Shown in pieces: positions 56,193 through 64,000 of a stretch of DNA of 64,000 nucleotides. The DNA is from Bryobacteraceae bacterium (GTDB lineage Bacteria; Acidobacteriota; Terriglobia; Bryobacterales; Bryobacteraceae). Numbering within the stretch: the stretch's first letter is position 1; the number at the start of each line of letters is the position of its first letter. The stretch lies in the NCBI GenBank assembly GCA_025056455.1, contig JANWVY010000004.1, forward strand, positions 186,001 to 250,000. The letters are read 5' to 3'. The translations under genes and the position numbers were made by a program. The notes under the pieces were generated by a model. That model worked only from the letters and a program-made list of their open reading frames with translations, was not told the origin of the DNA and did no database searches.

Positions 56193-56275
56193 AAAATAGT
56201 TAAAATTAATTAAATATTATTAATAAATCAGAATGACCCCTTCTTGCGCGTTCCGCCTGGGCGCGAACTCCAACC

Positions 56276-59161
56276 TCACTGGGCCAGTTGCACAATCGTC
56301 ACCGCTTGTCCCGCGATGATGATCTGGCCAACCCGCGTCTGGCCGCTTCGGTTACGCCGCAGCGTATAACCCACCACCCCGGGTCCAGAGCCTGCAAATC
56401 CGGCAGTGATCAAAATCCAGTCATTGGGATTCAGGGTGGACCATTCACAACCTGGGGTCGTGTTCACGAAAATGGAGCTGCTCCCCCCGAAGACGTCGAA
56501 GACATCGCCATAGCGGTTGAGCGAATAGTTACAGGCCAGCGAAGGCGGGCCCCCCACCTGGCGGACGGTGTACACGTTGCCTCCTGTAACCGAAATGGAT
56601 CCGGTGCGCGCTGAAGACGTCGCATTCTGTGAAAGAGCAAACTGGAACTGGCCGTTGCCGCTGCCAGCTGCCACGATCAACGTGATCCAGGACTCTTGCG
56701 CCGTGGCCGACCAGCTACATCCTGGGCCGGCAAAGACGGGGACGCTGTAGGTGCCGGCCTGCGCCGGGAACCAGGATTCCGAAGCGCCCAGAGTGACGAC
56801 GCAGGCTCCACCGACTTGTTGAATCGTATAGACCTGACCCTGAACGGTGATGGTGCCCGTCCGGAGCCCGCCGCCATTCGGCGTCAGGCTGAAACGGATC
56901 ACGCCGGAACCCGAGCCGCTTGGATCAGTGAGAGTGATCCAGGAATCAGACGCCGTTGCAGTCCACGGGCAACCCGCGCCCGTAAACAGATCGATGGAAT
57001 AGGAGGCGGCGTTATTGGGAAAGAACGAACCGGTTGAGCCGAGGCTGTAAGAGCAGTTGCCGTAGGTGGCCAGAAATCCATCTGCGGTGCCGCCACCTGA
57101 GGTCCCTTGGAGAGCATTGCTCGTCACAGGAAAGTTGGCCGACGTCGTCATTCCCACGACCACCGCGAGGTTCGGGCCCCGGACAATCCCCAATCCGATG
57201 TCCCCGCCGTTTCCCCCTAAATAAGTGGACATCAACAGCTCTGAGGCCGAAGGGTTGACCTGAGCCACGAAGGCATCGCCGTTGCCTCCAAACGATGGCT
57301 GATCGGCGGAAACCAGGGGAAAACCCGCACCCGCAAAGCCCGTGACAAATACTCTTTGCGACGCGTCGACGGAGATGCTTTGTCCTGAATCGCACTGATA
57401 GAGACGGAACGGATCAGCGAGATTGCAATCGCCTGTCCCGCCGAGAAAGGTGGAAAAGGACAAGGCGGTCGCCGCCGGGTTCAACTTCGAGACGAAGGCG
57501 TCAAATGCGCCACCCGCAAAGCTAGCTTGCAGGACTCCGGAAGTGGTCGGGAAATTGGTGGACGCGGTTTGCCCCGTCACATAGGCATGGCCAGAGGAAT
57601 CGATGTCGATGGCGAGGGCGCGATCCGTATTGGATCCCCCCAAAAAGGTGGAATAAAGGAGCGAACTGCCAGCAGGATTGAGCTTGGACACAAAGGCGTC
57701 GGTCGCCCCTGCGTAGGATGTCCGCAGCGCGCCGCTGGTGGTGGGAAAATTCGACGAGCTTGTGAAACCCGTTACATAAACGGCGCCAGCCGAATCTACC
57801 CGCAACCCGGTCACCTGGTCCTCGCCGGCACCGCCCAGAAAAGTGGAGTACGCAAGGGCGGTAGCGGTTGGATTCAGTTTCGTAACAAAGCCGTCGGTGG
57901 CGCCGCCATAGCTCGGCTGAACGGCCGCGGATGTCGTTGTAAAAGTCGCCGTATAGGTGAACCCACCCACATAGGCGTTGCCTGTCGCATCGACCTGAAT
58001 GGTTTGTCCGGAGCCTGCTCCGTCGAGATAAGTAGCATAGGACAGTGCGTCGCCAGAGGGCGTTAACTTCGCGACAAAGATGGCGGGCGCCACTGCTGTG
58101 GTTTGACGAATCACGCCGGCTGTGATGGGGAATCGGCCAATTGTAGAGCCCGTGATGTAGGCAGACCCTGTACCATCTACCGCAATCGCCCGCCCGACGT
58201 CAGCCGCATTTCCTCCGAGAAATGTGGAGTAAATGATCGCCGTACCAGCCGGGTTGAGCTTCATCACAAAGGCGTCCGAGTCGCCTGCGGCGAGAGTCGC
58301 TTTGAGCGGGCTGGCCGAGCGGGCGAAATCGGTCGAGGTTGTGTAGCCCGTCACGTAGATATGGGACGATGCGTCGAGAGCCACGCCGTTGACGATGTCG
58401 ATGTCGCGGCCCCCGAGGTAGCTCGATGTAATGGGATCGATCACCAGAGGCACTGTGCGGTCGTAGTCACCGAGGGCAAAACCGAACTCTGGGCCACGTA
58501 GCGCATAAGAAGCAGGAACTGGTTTTTTCTTTCCGCCAGCCCATTGATAAACGAAAGGTTTTCGAAGAACCAAACGGCCCTGGGGGGTCTTGAGAAGTAG
58601 ATCTCCCGATGGCACGACCTCAAGAGCTTGCGCGCCGTCCACCAGCACTCGAATCTGTTCCGGGTTGGCGCCCGGGGCAACCAGAAAGTCAAATTCATAG
58701 CCCTGATGTGTGCTGTAAAAAACCAAATCAATCCCCGGGTAAAGCTGCTTGCAAAGAACGCGGCGGTAGTGCGGGATCTTTGTCCGCCAGCTAGCTGGCT
58801 CGGCTCCTTTTAAGTAGTGGCTTTGCCCGCCAGTTGGGGCTAAGCCCTCCAGCCGTTTCTTTCCCCGGGCATTCTGGGGAATCAAGCGAATGACATCTGC
58901 GCCAGCGCGGTACTCGATGCTTGTCTCCGAGAGTAGAACCATCACTGCCGGGCCCCTCGATACGAAGTTCGCGGCAGAGGGGAATTGGCCTACGTTTGGT
59001 TCAAAGTGAGGTAAGAGGTAACTGGCTGGCCTGAATGGCAGATCCGCCGCAGGGAGCCCGATCAGTTGACAGCTAGCCAGTAGGCCGACGACAGCACGCA
59101 ACACGATCCTCCTCACGGTCGCCGCGAGCCTGTCGCCCAGCCGCTTGAGTGCTCCTGGCAT
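56276..59161 (-). CDS. Secreted SBBP beta-propeller protein with three BACON domains
   Basis: About 961 residues from the ATG at 59161; a TTG at 59200 would add 13. Signal-type segment LRAVVGLLASCQLIGLPAA. Residues about 50-230 are the conserved front domain of this class (HFEPNVGQFPSAANFVSRG). About eight repeats of the SBBP type follow, each with forms of AYSTFLGG, DSAGAVYVTGFT and SFVSKLNPA. The last 260 residues hold three BACON-like units: CPWTATASDSWITLT, CSWSATAQESWITLI and CEWSTLNPNDWILIT. BACON domains are proposed to bind carbohydrate or mucin. Function is unknown and probably an extracellular adhesin. It ends 109 bases downstream of the groES CIRCE site. Confidence 0.82.
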   Translation of the reverse strand: MPGALKRLGDRLAATVRRIVLRAVVGLLASCQLIGLPAADLPFRPASYLLPHFEPNVGQFPSAANFVSRGPAVMVLLSETSIEYRAGADVIRLIPQNARGKKRLEGLAPTGGQSHYLKGAEPASWRTKIPHYRRVLCKQLYPGIDLVFYSTHQGYEFDFLVAPGANPEQIRVLVDGAQALEVVPSGDLLLKTPQGRLVLRKPFVYQWAGGKKKPVPASYALRGPEFGFALGDYDRTVPLVIDPITSSYLGGRDIDIVNGVALDASSHIYVTGYTTSTDFARSASPLKATLAAGDSDAFVMKLNPAGTAIIYSTFLGGNAADVGRAIAVDGTGSAYITGSTIGRFPITAGVIRQTTAVAPAIFVAKLTPSGDALSYATYLDGAGSGQTIQVDATGNAYVGGFTYTATFTTTSAAVQPSYGGATDGFVTKLNPTATALAYSTFLGGAGEDQVTGLRVDSAGAVYVTGFTSSSNFPTTSGALRTSYAGATDAFVSKLNPAGSSLLYSTFLGGSNTDRALAIDIDSSGHAYVTGQTASTNFPTTSGVLQASFAGGAFDAFVSKLNPAATALSFSTFLGGTGDCNLADPFRLYQCDSGQSISVDASQRVFVTGFAGAGFPLVSADQPSFGGNGDAFVAQVNPSASELLMSTYLGGNGGDIGLGIVRGPNLAVVVGMTTSANFPVTSNALQGTSGGGTADGFLATYGNCSYSLGSTGSFFPNNAASYSIDLFTGAGCPWTATASDSWITLTDPSGSGSGVIRFSLTPNGGGLRTGTITVQGQVYTIQQVGGACVVTLGASESWFPAQAGTYSVPVFAGPGCSWSATAQESWITLIVAAGSGNGQFQFALSQNATSSARTGSISVTGGNVYTVRQVGGPPSLACNYSLNRYGDVFDVFGGSSSIFVNTTPGCEWSTLNPNDWILITAGFAGSGPGVVGYTLRRNRSGQTRVGQIIIAGQAVTIVQLAQ

Positions 59162-59347
59162 TCCTGGCCCGCCGGGCGACCCTTGAATTAGTGCTAGCAA
59201 CGAGGATCAAATCTCACTCCAACCACGGCCCCGGACGTACGATCGGAGCCGTTTTGGTCCAACCGCCGCCCTCTGGCCTTGTTGCTCGTCGGTAGCTGCC
59301 GCAAAAATCCACGGCTGCGCTCCTTGTGTTACTCTACGGCTTCGGAT

Positions 59348-59905
59348 ATGTCGGCCACTCGCGAAAAAGCCCAACTTATGAGCGCCTCCGAAATCGACCG
59401 CACGCTGGTTCGGCTTGCCCATGAAATTCTCGAGAAAACGGAAAATCTTGACCAGCTAGCCTTTGTCGGAGTCCGGCGGCGTGGCGTGCCTTTGGCGCAG
59501 CGGCTGGCGGCGAAAATTGAGGCCCTGGAAAACCGCAAAATTCCGGTCGGCAATTTAGACATCAATCTTTACCGCGACGATCTCTCCACCGTGGGTGAAC
59601 GGCCAGTTGTAAACAATACCGATATCCCCTTTGCCGTAACCGGCCGCGACATCGTCCTCACCGATGATGTTCTCTATACGGGCCGGACCGTCCGCGCCGC
59701 GCTCGATGCGCTCTTTGACCAAGGGCGGCCCGCTCGTGTTCAACTGCTGGTCTTAATCGATCGCGGACACCGCGAGCTACCCATCGAAGCGAAGTACGTC
59801 GGCCGAATGGTCCAAACCACAAAGAACGAGATCATTGAGGTCAAATTCAAGGAGATTGATGGCGTCGAAAAGGTAATGCTGGTCGAGAAGGTCGGCGCCG
59901 CCTAA
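59348..59905 (+). CDS. pyrR: PyrR bifunctional pyrimidine regulator/uracil phosphoribosyltransferase
   Basis: 185 residues from the ATG at 59348; the open frame to 59279 is leader. RTLVRLAHEILEKTENLDQL, GVRRRGVPLAQRLA, DINLYRDDLS and the PRPP loop VLTDDVLYTGRTVRAAL (about 104) are diagnostic of PyrR. In Gram-positive relatives it binds pyr mRNA and also makes UMP from uracil and PRPP. No attenuator hairpins or recognisable PyrR-binding loop is seen upstream, so the enzyme activity may dominate here. First gene of a pyrR-pyrB-pyrC run with gaps of 18 and 3 bases. Confidence 0.93.
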   Translation: MSATREKAQLMSASEIDRTLVRLAHEILEKTENLDQLAFVGVRRRGVPLAQRLAAKIEALENRKIPVGNLDINLYRDDLSTVGERPVVNNTDIPFAVTGRDIVLTDDVLYTGRTVRAALDALFDQGRPARVQLLVLIDRGHRELPIEAKYVGRMVQTTKNEIIEVKFKEIDGVEKVMLVEKVGAA

Positions 59906-59923
59906 CCACCGCCAAGAAGGGTC

Positions 59924-60832
59924 ATGGCCAGAGGACTGTTGGGTATTGAGGACCTCGATCGCCGTGAGATCGAGGAGATTTTGGCGCGCGCGAAGGATTT
60001 CCAGCCGCTTCAGAACCAGTCCAACAAACGCTTGGATTTGATTCGCGGCCGCATGATTGTCAATCTCTTCTTTGAGGCTTCCACAAGAACCCGCACGAGT
60101 TTTGAAATCGCCGCCAAACGTCTAGGGGCCGACGCCGTTTCGATTACCGCTTCTGGTTCCAGTTTGCAAAAAGGCGAGTCGCTCGTGGATACGCTCAATA
60201 CACTCGCCGCCATGAAGCCGGACGCCATTGTCATGCGTCATTCCGCTTCCGGAGCGCCCCATTTTCTTGCTCGCTACCTGCCCATCCCAATCATTAATGC
60301 CGGGGATGGCACGCACGAGCACCCAACCCAGGCTCTGCTGGACGCCCTGACCATTCTCGATCACCGCAAAACGCTGGAAGGCCTGCGCGTGGCCATTATC
60401 GGCGACATCGTGCACAGCCGCGTGGCCAGATCCAACATTTACTTGCTTTCCAAATTCGGCGCCGACGTCGTGCTCTGCGGCCCCGCTCCGCTGCTGCCTG
60501 CTGAGATGGCCAAGCTGGCCCCGGGCGTCTCGCTGACCTACGACATGCAAGAGGCGATTCAGGGCGCCCATGTCATCATGATGTTACGTGTCCAACTGGA
60601 GCGACAAAACGAGTCGCCGTTTCCAGCCAGCGATTACTACCCTTTTTACGGTTTGCGGCGTGAGCACCTCGCGCTAGCCCGTCCTGACGTGCTCGTGATG
60701 CACCCCGGTCCGATCAACAGAGGGCGCGAGATCGCTTCCGATGTCGCCGATTCCAAGCAGTCTGTCATCCTCAATCAGGTGGAAAATGGCATCGCTGTGC
60801 GAATGGCGGTTCTCGAGAGAATCATGAGGTAG
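59924..60832 (+). CDS. pyrB: Aspartate carbamoyltransferase, catalytic chain
   Basis: 302 residues. Carbamoyl-phosphate site FFEASTRTRTSFEIAAKRLG (about 49), KGESLVDTLNTLAAMKPDA with the catalytic lysine, HEHPTQALLDALTI, and the aspartate-binding end VLVMHPGPINRGREI. It makes carbamoyl-aspartate in pyrimidine synthesis. No PyrI regulatory chain gene is nearby, so it is probably an unregulated trimer or a dodecamer with PyrC. AGAAGG precedes the ATG. Confidence 0.96.
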   Translation: MARGLLGIEDLDRREIEEILARAKDFQPLQNQSNKRLDLIRGRMIVNLFFEASTRTRTSFEIAAKRLGADAVSITASGSSLQKGESLVDTLNTLAAMKPDAIVMRHSASGAPHFLARYLPIPIINAGDGTHEHPTQALLDALTILDHRKTLEGLRVAIIGDIVHSRVARSNIYLLSKFGADVVLCGPAPLLPAEMAKLAPGVSLTYDMQEAIQGAHVIMMLRVQLERQNESPFPASDYYPFYGLRREHLALARPDVLVMHPGPINRGREIASDVADSKQSVILNQVENGIAVRMAVLERIMR

Positions 60833-60835
60833 CGC

Positions 60836-62125
60836 ATGGCTCAGTTGCTGCTCAAAAATGGCCGGGTGATCGATCCCGCCAGCCGTTTGGACTCGATTGC
60901 TGACTTACTGATCGAAGACGGCTCCATTGCGGCGGTCCATACCGGAATTGACGCCCCAGACGCTGAAGTCTTTGACGCATCTGGAATGGTCGTGGCGCCC
61001 GGTTTTATCGACATGCACGTGCATCTGCGCGAGCCAGGTTTTACGCACGCTGAAACCATTGAGTCCGGAGCACGAGCGGCCGCGGCCGGCGGCTTTACTT
61101 CGATCTGCTGTATGCCCAACACTTCGCCAGTGAATGACAGTGTGACGGTGACGAGCTACATCGTGGAGAAGGCCAAGCGCGTCGCCGTGGTGAATGTGTA
61201 TCCCATTGGCGCCATCACCAAAGGTAGCGCGGGCGAAGAGTTAGCAGCCATCGGTTCGATGAAACAAGCGGGCATCGTCGCCATTTCCGACGACGGCCAC
61301 CCGGTGATGAATGCCCGTGTCATGCGCCGGGCGATGGAGCTTGCCCGGAGCCTGGATCTTGTAGTGATCGACCATTGCGAGGATCTCAACCTGAGCGCCG
61401 GGGGCGACATGCACGAAGGTCTGCAAAGCTTGAGGCTAGGACTGCGGGGCATCCCAGCGTGCTCAGAAGATGTCATGGTCGCACGGGATATCCTTCTGGC
61501 GGAGGTTACCGGGGCACGGTTTCACGTCGCGCATATCTCCTCCCGCCATTCCATTGCCATGGTCGAATACGCGAAGTCGCGCGGTCTTAGTGTGACGGCG
61601 GAAGTCTGTCCCCACCATTTCTCACTCACCGATGAAGACATTCGCACATATGACAGCAACTTCAAGATGAAACCGCCGCTGCGCAGCCGGCAGGATATGG
61701 AAGCCGCGATCGCAGGTGTCACCTCGGGCGCTATTGACGCCATTGCCACTGACCATGCTCCTCACGCGGGGAGTGAAAAAATGCAAGAATTCGAACGCTG
61801 CCCGTTCGGTATTCTCGGACTCGAAACGGCGTTGGCAGTGACTCTCGAAACCTTTTTTCACACTGGGCGCCTAAACCTCATGCAAATCATTGAGAAGTTC
61901 ACCACGGCCCCAGCCCGCATCCTCAAGCTCAACCGGGGCGCCTTGTCCGTGGGAGGCGTGGCTGACATTACGATCTTCGACACGCAGACCAAGTGGACCT
62001 ATGATGTGAACAGGTCGTACTCGAAAAGCCGGAATTCGCCTTACCATGGTCGTGAGTTCGTCGGCGGACCCGTGGCAACGATTGTTGGTGGCAAATTCGT
62101 GTGGCGGCGCGACCAGGAGGTCTAA
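60836..62125 (+). CDS. pyrC: Dihydroorotase, class I
   Basis: 429 residues. Metal ligands in FIDMHVHLREPGFTHAETIE (about 58-77), then FTSICCMPNTSPVND, the late aspartate in ATDHAPHAGSEK, and the DVNRSYSKSRNSPYHGREF tail. This is the long bacterial type that often pairs with PyrB. It closes carbamoyl-aspartate to dihydroorotate. Starts three bases after pyrB. Its GAGG-containing end supplies the ribosome site of the UPF0182 gene. Confidence 0.95.
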   Translation: MAQLLLKNGRVIDPASRLDSIADLLIEDGSIAAVHTGIDAPDAEVFDASGMVVAPGFIDMHVHLREPGFTHAETIESGARAAAAGGFTSICCMPNTSPVNDSVTVTSYIVEKAKRVAVVNVYPIGAITKGSAGEELAAIGSMKQAGIVAISDDGHPVMNARVMRRAMELARSLDLVVIDHCEDLNLSAGGDMHEGLQSLRLGLRGIPACSEDVMVARDILLAEVTGARFHVAHISSRHSIAMVEYAKSRGLSVTAEVCPHHFSLTDEDIRTYDSNFKMKPPLRSRQDMEAAIAGVTSGAIDAIATDHAPHAGSEKMQEFERCPFGILGLETALAVTLETFFHTGRLNLMQIIEKFTTAPARILKLNRGALSVGGVADITIFDTQTKWTYDVNRSYSKSRNSPYHGREFVGGPVATIVGGKFVWRRDQEV

Positions 62126-62130
62126 AAACG

Positions 62131-64000
62131 GTGTTGGGCTCCCCTACGACGCTGGTTATCCTTCTCTTGCTGCTCTTCGGCTTAGGCAGCGTGAGAAAAA
62201 TCGCCGGATGGATTCTCGACTACCAGTGGTGGAAGGAAGTCGGGCAGCTCGAGACCCTGCTCAACACCATCACTTACGGGGTTACGCCCGTTGTTTTGGC
62301 CGGGATTGTCGCGTTCGCCTTGTTTTGGGCGGCTCATGCGCGCGGCATGAAAGCTGCAGGGACGAGTCTGCGCCGCCATCCCGGATATAGCCGCATTGCC
62401 AACTTAGCCTTGCTTGTTCTGGCTTACATCGTGGCGTCGGCAAGCGTGGACCCTTGGACTGCCGTACTTTATTTCGGCGGCGCGCAACTTGCGGCGGATT
62501 CCAGCGCCTGGCGAGATCCTGTCTTTCAGCATCCGCTTGCCTTTTATCTGTTCCAGCTTCCCTTCTACCGACTGCTGCTACGCGTCCTGCTCGTCGTATC
62601 TCTCGTCAGTGGGTTGATTTTTCTCCTCACGCGACTGTTGTGGAGCGCGCGCCTGCGCGGCCCCATCATTACTGAAGCTGGCGGCATCGAGTTTGAGGAA
62701 CTGGAGTGGAGGTCAGGGCTCGACGCGACATTTTTACGCGCGGCCGGGGCTGTGTTTTTGCTCGCCCTGGCCGTAGAACGCTGGTTGAGCCGTTATGCTC
62801 TGCTGACAACAGACCACCAGTTTATGGTGGGCATTGACTTTGTCGATGAGCGCGTGCGCCTGCCCCTGCTTCTACTGGGCGCTGGCGCTTGCCTGGCCGC
62901 AGCCCTGTTGCTGTGGTTGCGGAAGTGGGGGTTCGCCCTAGCGGCAGTGGTTCTTCCTGTCGTTTTGGGCGCTGTGCTACCGATTTTGGTCCAAGCCATT
63001 TACGTGCGCCCCAACGAAATCTCTATCCAGCGCCCTTATATCGAGCGTCATATCCAGGCCACGCGTGCGGCCTTCGGTTTAGACCGTCGGAGTAAAGAGG
63101 TCGAATACAAAGCCAAGCTCGAGGCGCCGGTTGATCCCGTCAAAAACAAGCTTCTCTTTGACAACGTCCGGCTGTGGGACTGGCGCGCGTTTCACGACAC
63201 GGTGACCCAAATTCAAGCCCTCCGGCCCTATTACGTTTTCAAAGATACGGATGTCGATCGCTACCGTATCGACGGACAATTGCGCCAGGTCATGCTGACC
63301 CCACGCGAGCTGGACGTCTCGCAATTGAGCGCGGATGCGCGTTCGCGCTGGATGAATCCACATTTCATTTACACCCATGGCTACGGCCTAGTGATGGCGG
63401 AAGCCAGCCGGATCACGTCGGATGGTTTGCCAGTTCTGTTTATTCAAAATGCCCCGCCGGAGGTGAAGACCACGAGTTTGAAGCTCACGCGTCCGGAGAT
63501 CTACTACGGCGAACAAGTGCATGAGCCGGTTTTTGTCCGGACTGGTCAGCAGGAATTCAACTACCCCTCGGGCTCGGAGAACGTCCATACGCGTTATGAA
63601 GGCAAGGGCGGTTTCCCCATTTCCGCTTTCCCCATGCGCCTAGCCGCTGCTCTCGCGCGGGCTGACTGGAATATCGTGCTGACCGGCTTCCTGACGTCTG
63701 AAAGCCGCATGATGTTGCGCCGCAACGTCCGGGAGCGGGTGACTGAACTCGCGGAGTTTCTCATTTGGGAGAACGACCCCTACCTGGTCATCACCGAAGA
63801 CGGCCGCCTTGTGTGGATCATCGATGGATACACGGCTTCTGACGCCCACCCCTACTCGCGCCACGTTGGTATCCAGGGCGGCCCGCGCTTGAACTATATC
63901 CGCAACTCCGTAAAAGCGACCGTAGACGCCTACGACGGTTCCGTGATCTTCTACGTGTTTGATCCCTCGGATCCTATCATTCAGGCCTATTGGAAGCTCT
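62131..64000 (+). CDS. UPF0182 family membrane protein, 3' end cut by the window
   Basis: At least 623 residues, open to the window edge. The GTG at 62131 follows AGGAGG by ten bases. About seven membrane spans in the first 290 residues (for example TTLVILLLLLFGLGSV, LALLVLAYIVASASV, FALAAVVLPVVLGAVLP). Then a large extracytoplasmic part with IYVRPNEISIQRPYIERHIQ, FDNVRLWDW, NPHFIYTHGYG, and SVIFYVFDPSDPIIQAYWK at the edge. These motifs mark COG1615/UPF0182, a widespread family without known function. Five bases after pyrC, so likely in the same transcript. Confidence 0.9.
   Translation, partial: MLGSPTTLVILLLLLFGLGSVRKIAGWILDYQWWKEVGQLETLLNTITYGVTPVVLAGIVAFALFWAAHARGMKAAGTSLRRHPGYSRIANLALLVLAYIVASASVDPWTAVLYFGGAQLAADSSAWRDPVFQHPLAFYLFQLPFYRLLLRVLLVVSLVSGLIFLLTRLLWSARLRGPIITEAGGIEFEELEWRSGLDATFLRAAGAVFLLALAVERWLSRYALLTTDHQFMVGIDFVDERVRLPLLLLGAGACLAAALLLWLRKWGFALAAVVLPVVLGAVLPILVQAIYVRPNEISIQRPYIERHIQATRAAFGLDRRSKEVEYKAKLEAPVDPVKNKLLFDNVRLWDWRAFHDTVTQIQALRPYYVFKDTDVDRYRIDGQLRQVMLTPRELDVSQLSADARSRWMNPHFIYTHGYGLVMAEASRITSDGLPVLFIQNAPPEVKTTSLKLTRPEIYYGEQVHEPVFVRTGQQEFNYPSGSENVHTRYEGKGGFPISAFPMRLAAALARADWNIVLTGFLTSESRMMLRRNVRERVTELAEFLIWENDPYLVITEDGRLVWIIDGYTASDAHPYSRHVGIQGGPRLNYIRNSVKATVDAYDGSVIFYVFDPSDPIIQAYWKL

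Noticed and set aside
57500-58450. Regular repeats that could be taken for a CRISPR-like or tandem DNA array
   Set aside because: The periodicity reflects the SBBP propeller repeats of the encoded protein; repeats are diverged and there are no constant direct repeats with unique spacers.
59201-59347. pyr attenuator or riboswitch upstream of pyrR
   Set aside because: No stable terminator hairpin with a T-run and no recognisable PyrR-binding loop was found by eye.

Overview
The window is a chromosomal segment of a GC-rich Gram-negative-type bacterium, most likely an Acidobacteriota member of the Solibacter/Bryobacter group (Bryobacterales). The taxonomic guess rests on protein architecture. 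A large secreted protein (45425-48394) ends in what looks like the Solibacter-type C-terminal domain (TIGR03437-like). Another (56276-59161) combines SBBP beta-propeller repeats with three BACON domains. Several short secreted enzymes start with the Arg-Arg, Ser/Thr, Phe-Leu type of leader common in that group. Housekeeping genes are intact. I see no phage, insertion sequence or CRISPR array, and no gene-free stretch above 300 bases. This is a well-packed core/accessory mosaic rather than a genomic island.

Layout. 0.2-4.1 kb: exported PhoD-like phosphatase and an exported Gfo/Idh/MocA (GH109-like) protein. 4.3-13.9 kb: a co-directional surface-glycan block with two glycosyltransferases, a DUF3108 protein, a glycosyltransferase-methyltransferase fusion, an ABC-2 export permease carrying an extra N-terminal beta domain, a methyltransferase, and a membrane-embedded spermidine-synthase-like protein. 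13.9-23.1 kb: organic/hydroxy-acid genes (MatC-like permease, FAD/Fe-S D-2-hydroxyacid dehydrogenase of YdiJ type, aminotransferase, NAD-linked D-2-hydroxyacid dehydrogenase, L-lactate permease) with a secreted sialidase among them. 23.2-30.4 kb: baeRF3 protein, small membrane protein, tRNA-Pro(UGG), AlkA-type glycosylase, PqaA-like hydrolase, tRNA-Ser(GCU), RlmB, PIG-L deacetylase, Dps and a YeaQ-type membrane protein.

30.4-39.1 kb: a minus-strand run uvrA, deoxyhypusine-synthase-like gene, CPBP protease, mtnA. It is divergent from recN, which is followed by an MFS transporter. 39.2-45.4 kb: gltB-gltD glutamate synthase behind a recognisable promoter and a hairpin-containing leader. 45.4-49.8 kb: HEAGH-motif secreted protein, AIM24 protein with a zinc ribbon, and a small anchored protein. 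49.8-54.0 kb: Rrf2 regulator, cysK, hemC, cobA-hemD fusion and a coupled 102-residue unknown. This links cysteine synthesis with the uroporphyrinogen/siroheme branch. 54.0-56.2 kb: groES-groEL with a CIRCE operator and a strong terminator. 56.3-59.2 kb: SBBP/BACON protein. 59.3-64.0 kb: pyrR-pyrB-pyrC followed by a UPF0182 membrane protein that runs off the window.

The most unusual items are the bacterial deoxyhypusine-synthase-like protein in an operon with mtnA, the permease with a fused sugar-binding-like domain and no ATPase nearby, the cysteine-free Rrf2 regulator beside cysK, and the coupled orphan behind cobA-hemD. I did not find a clearly new multi-gene system. All family assignments come from reading the translated sequence, without database searches.
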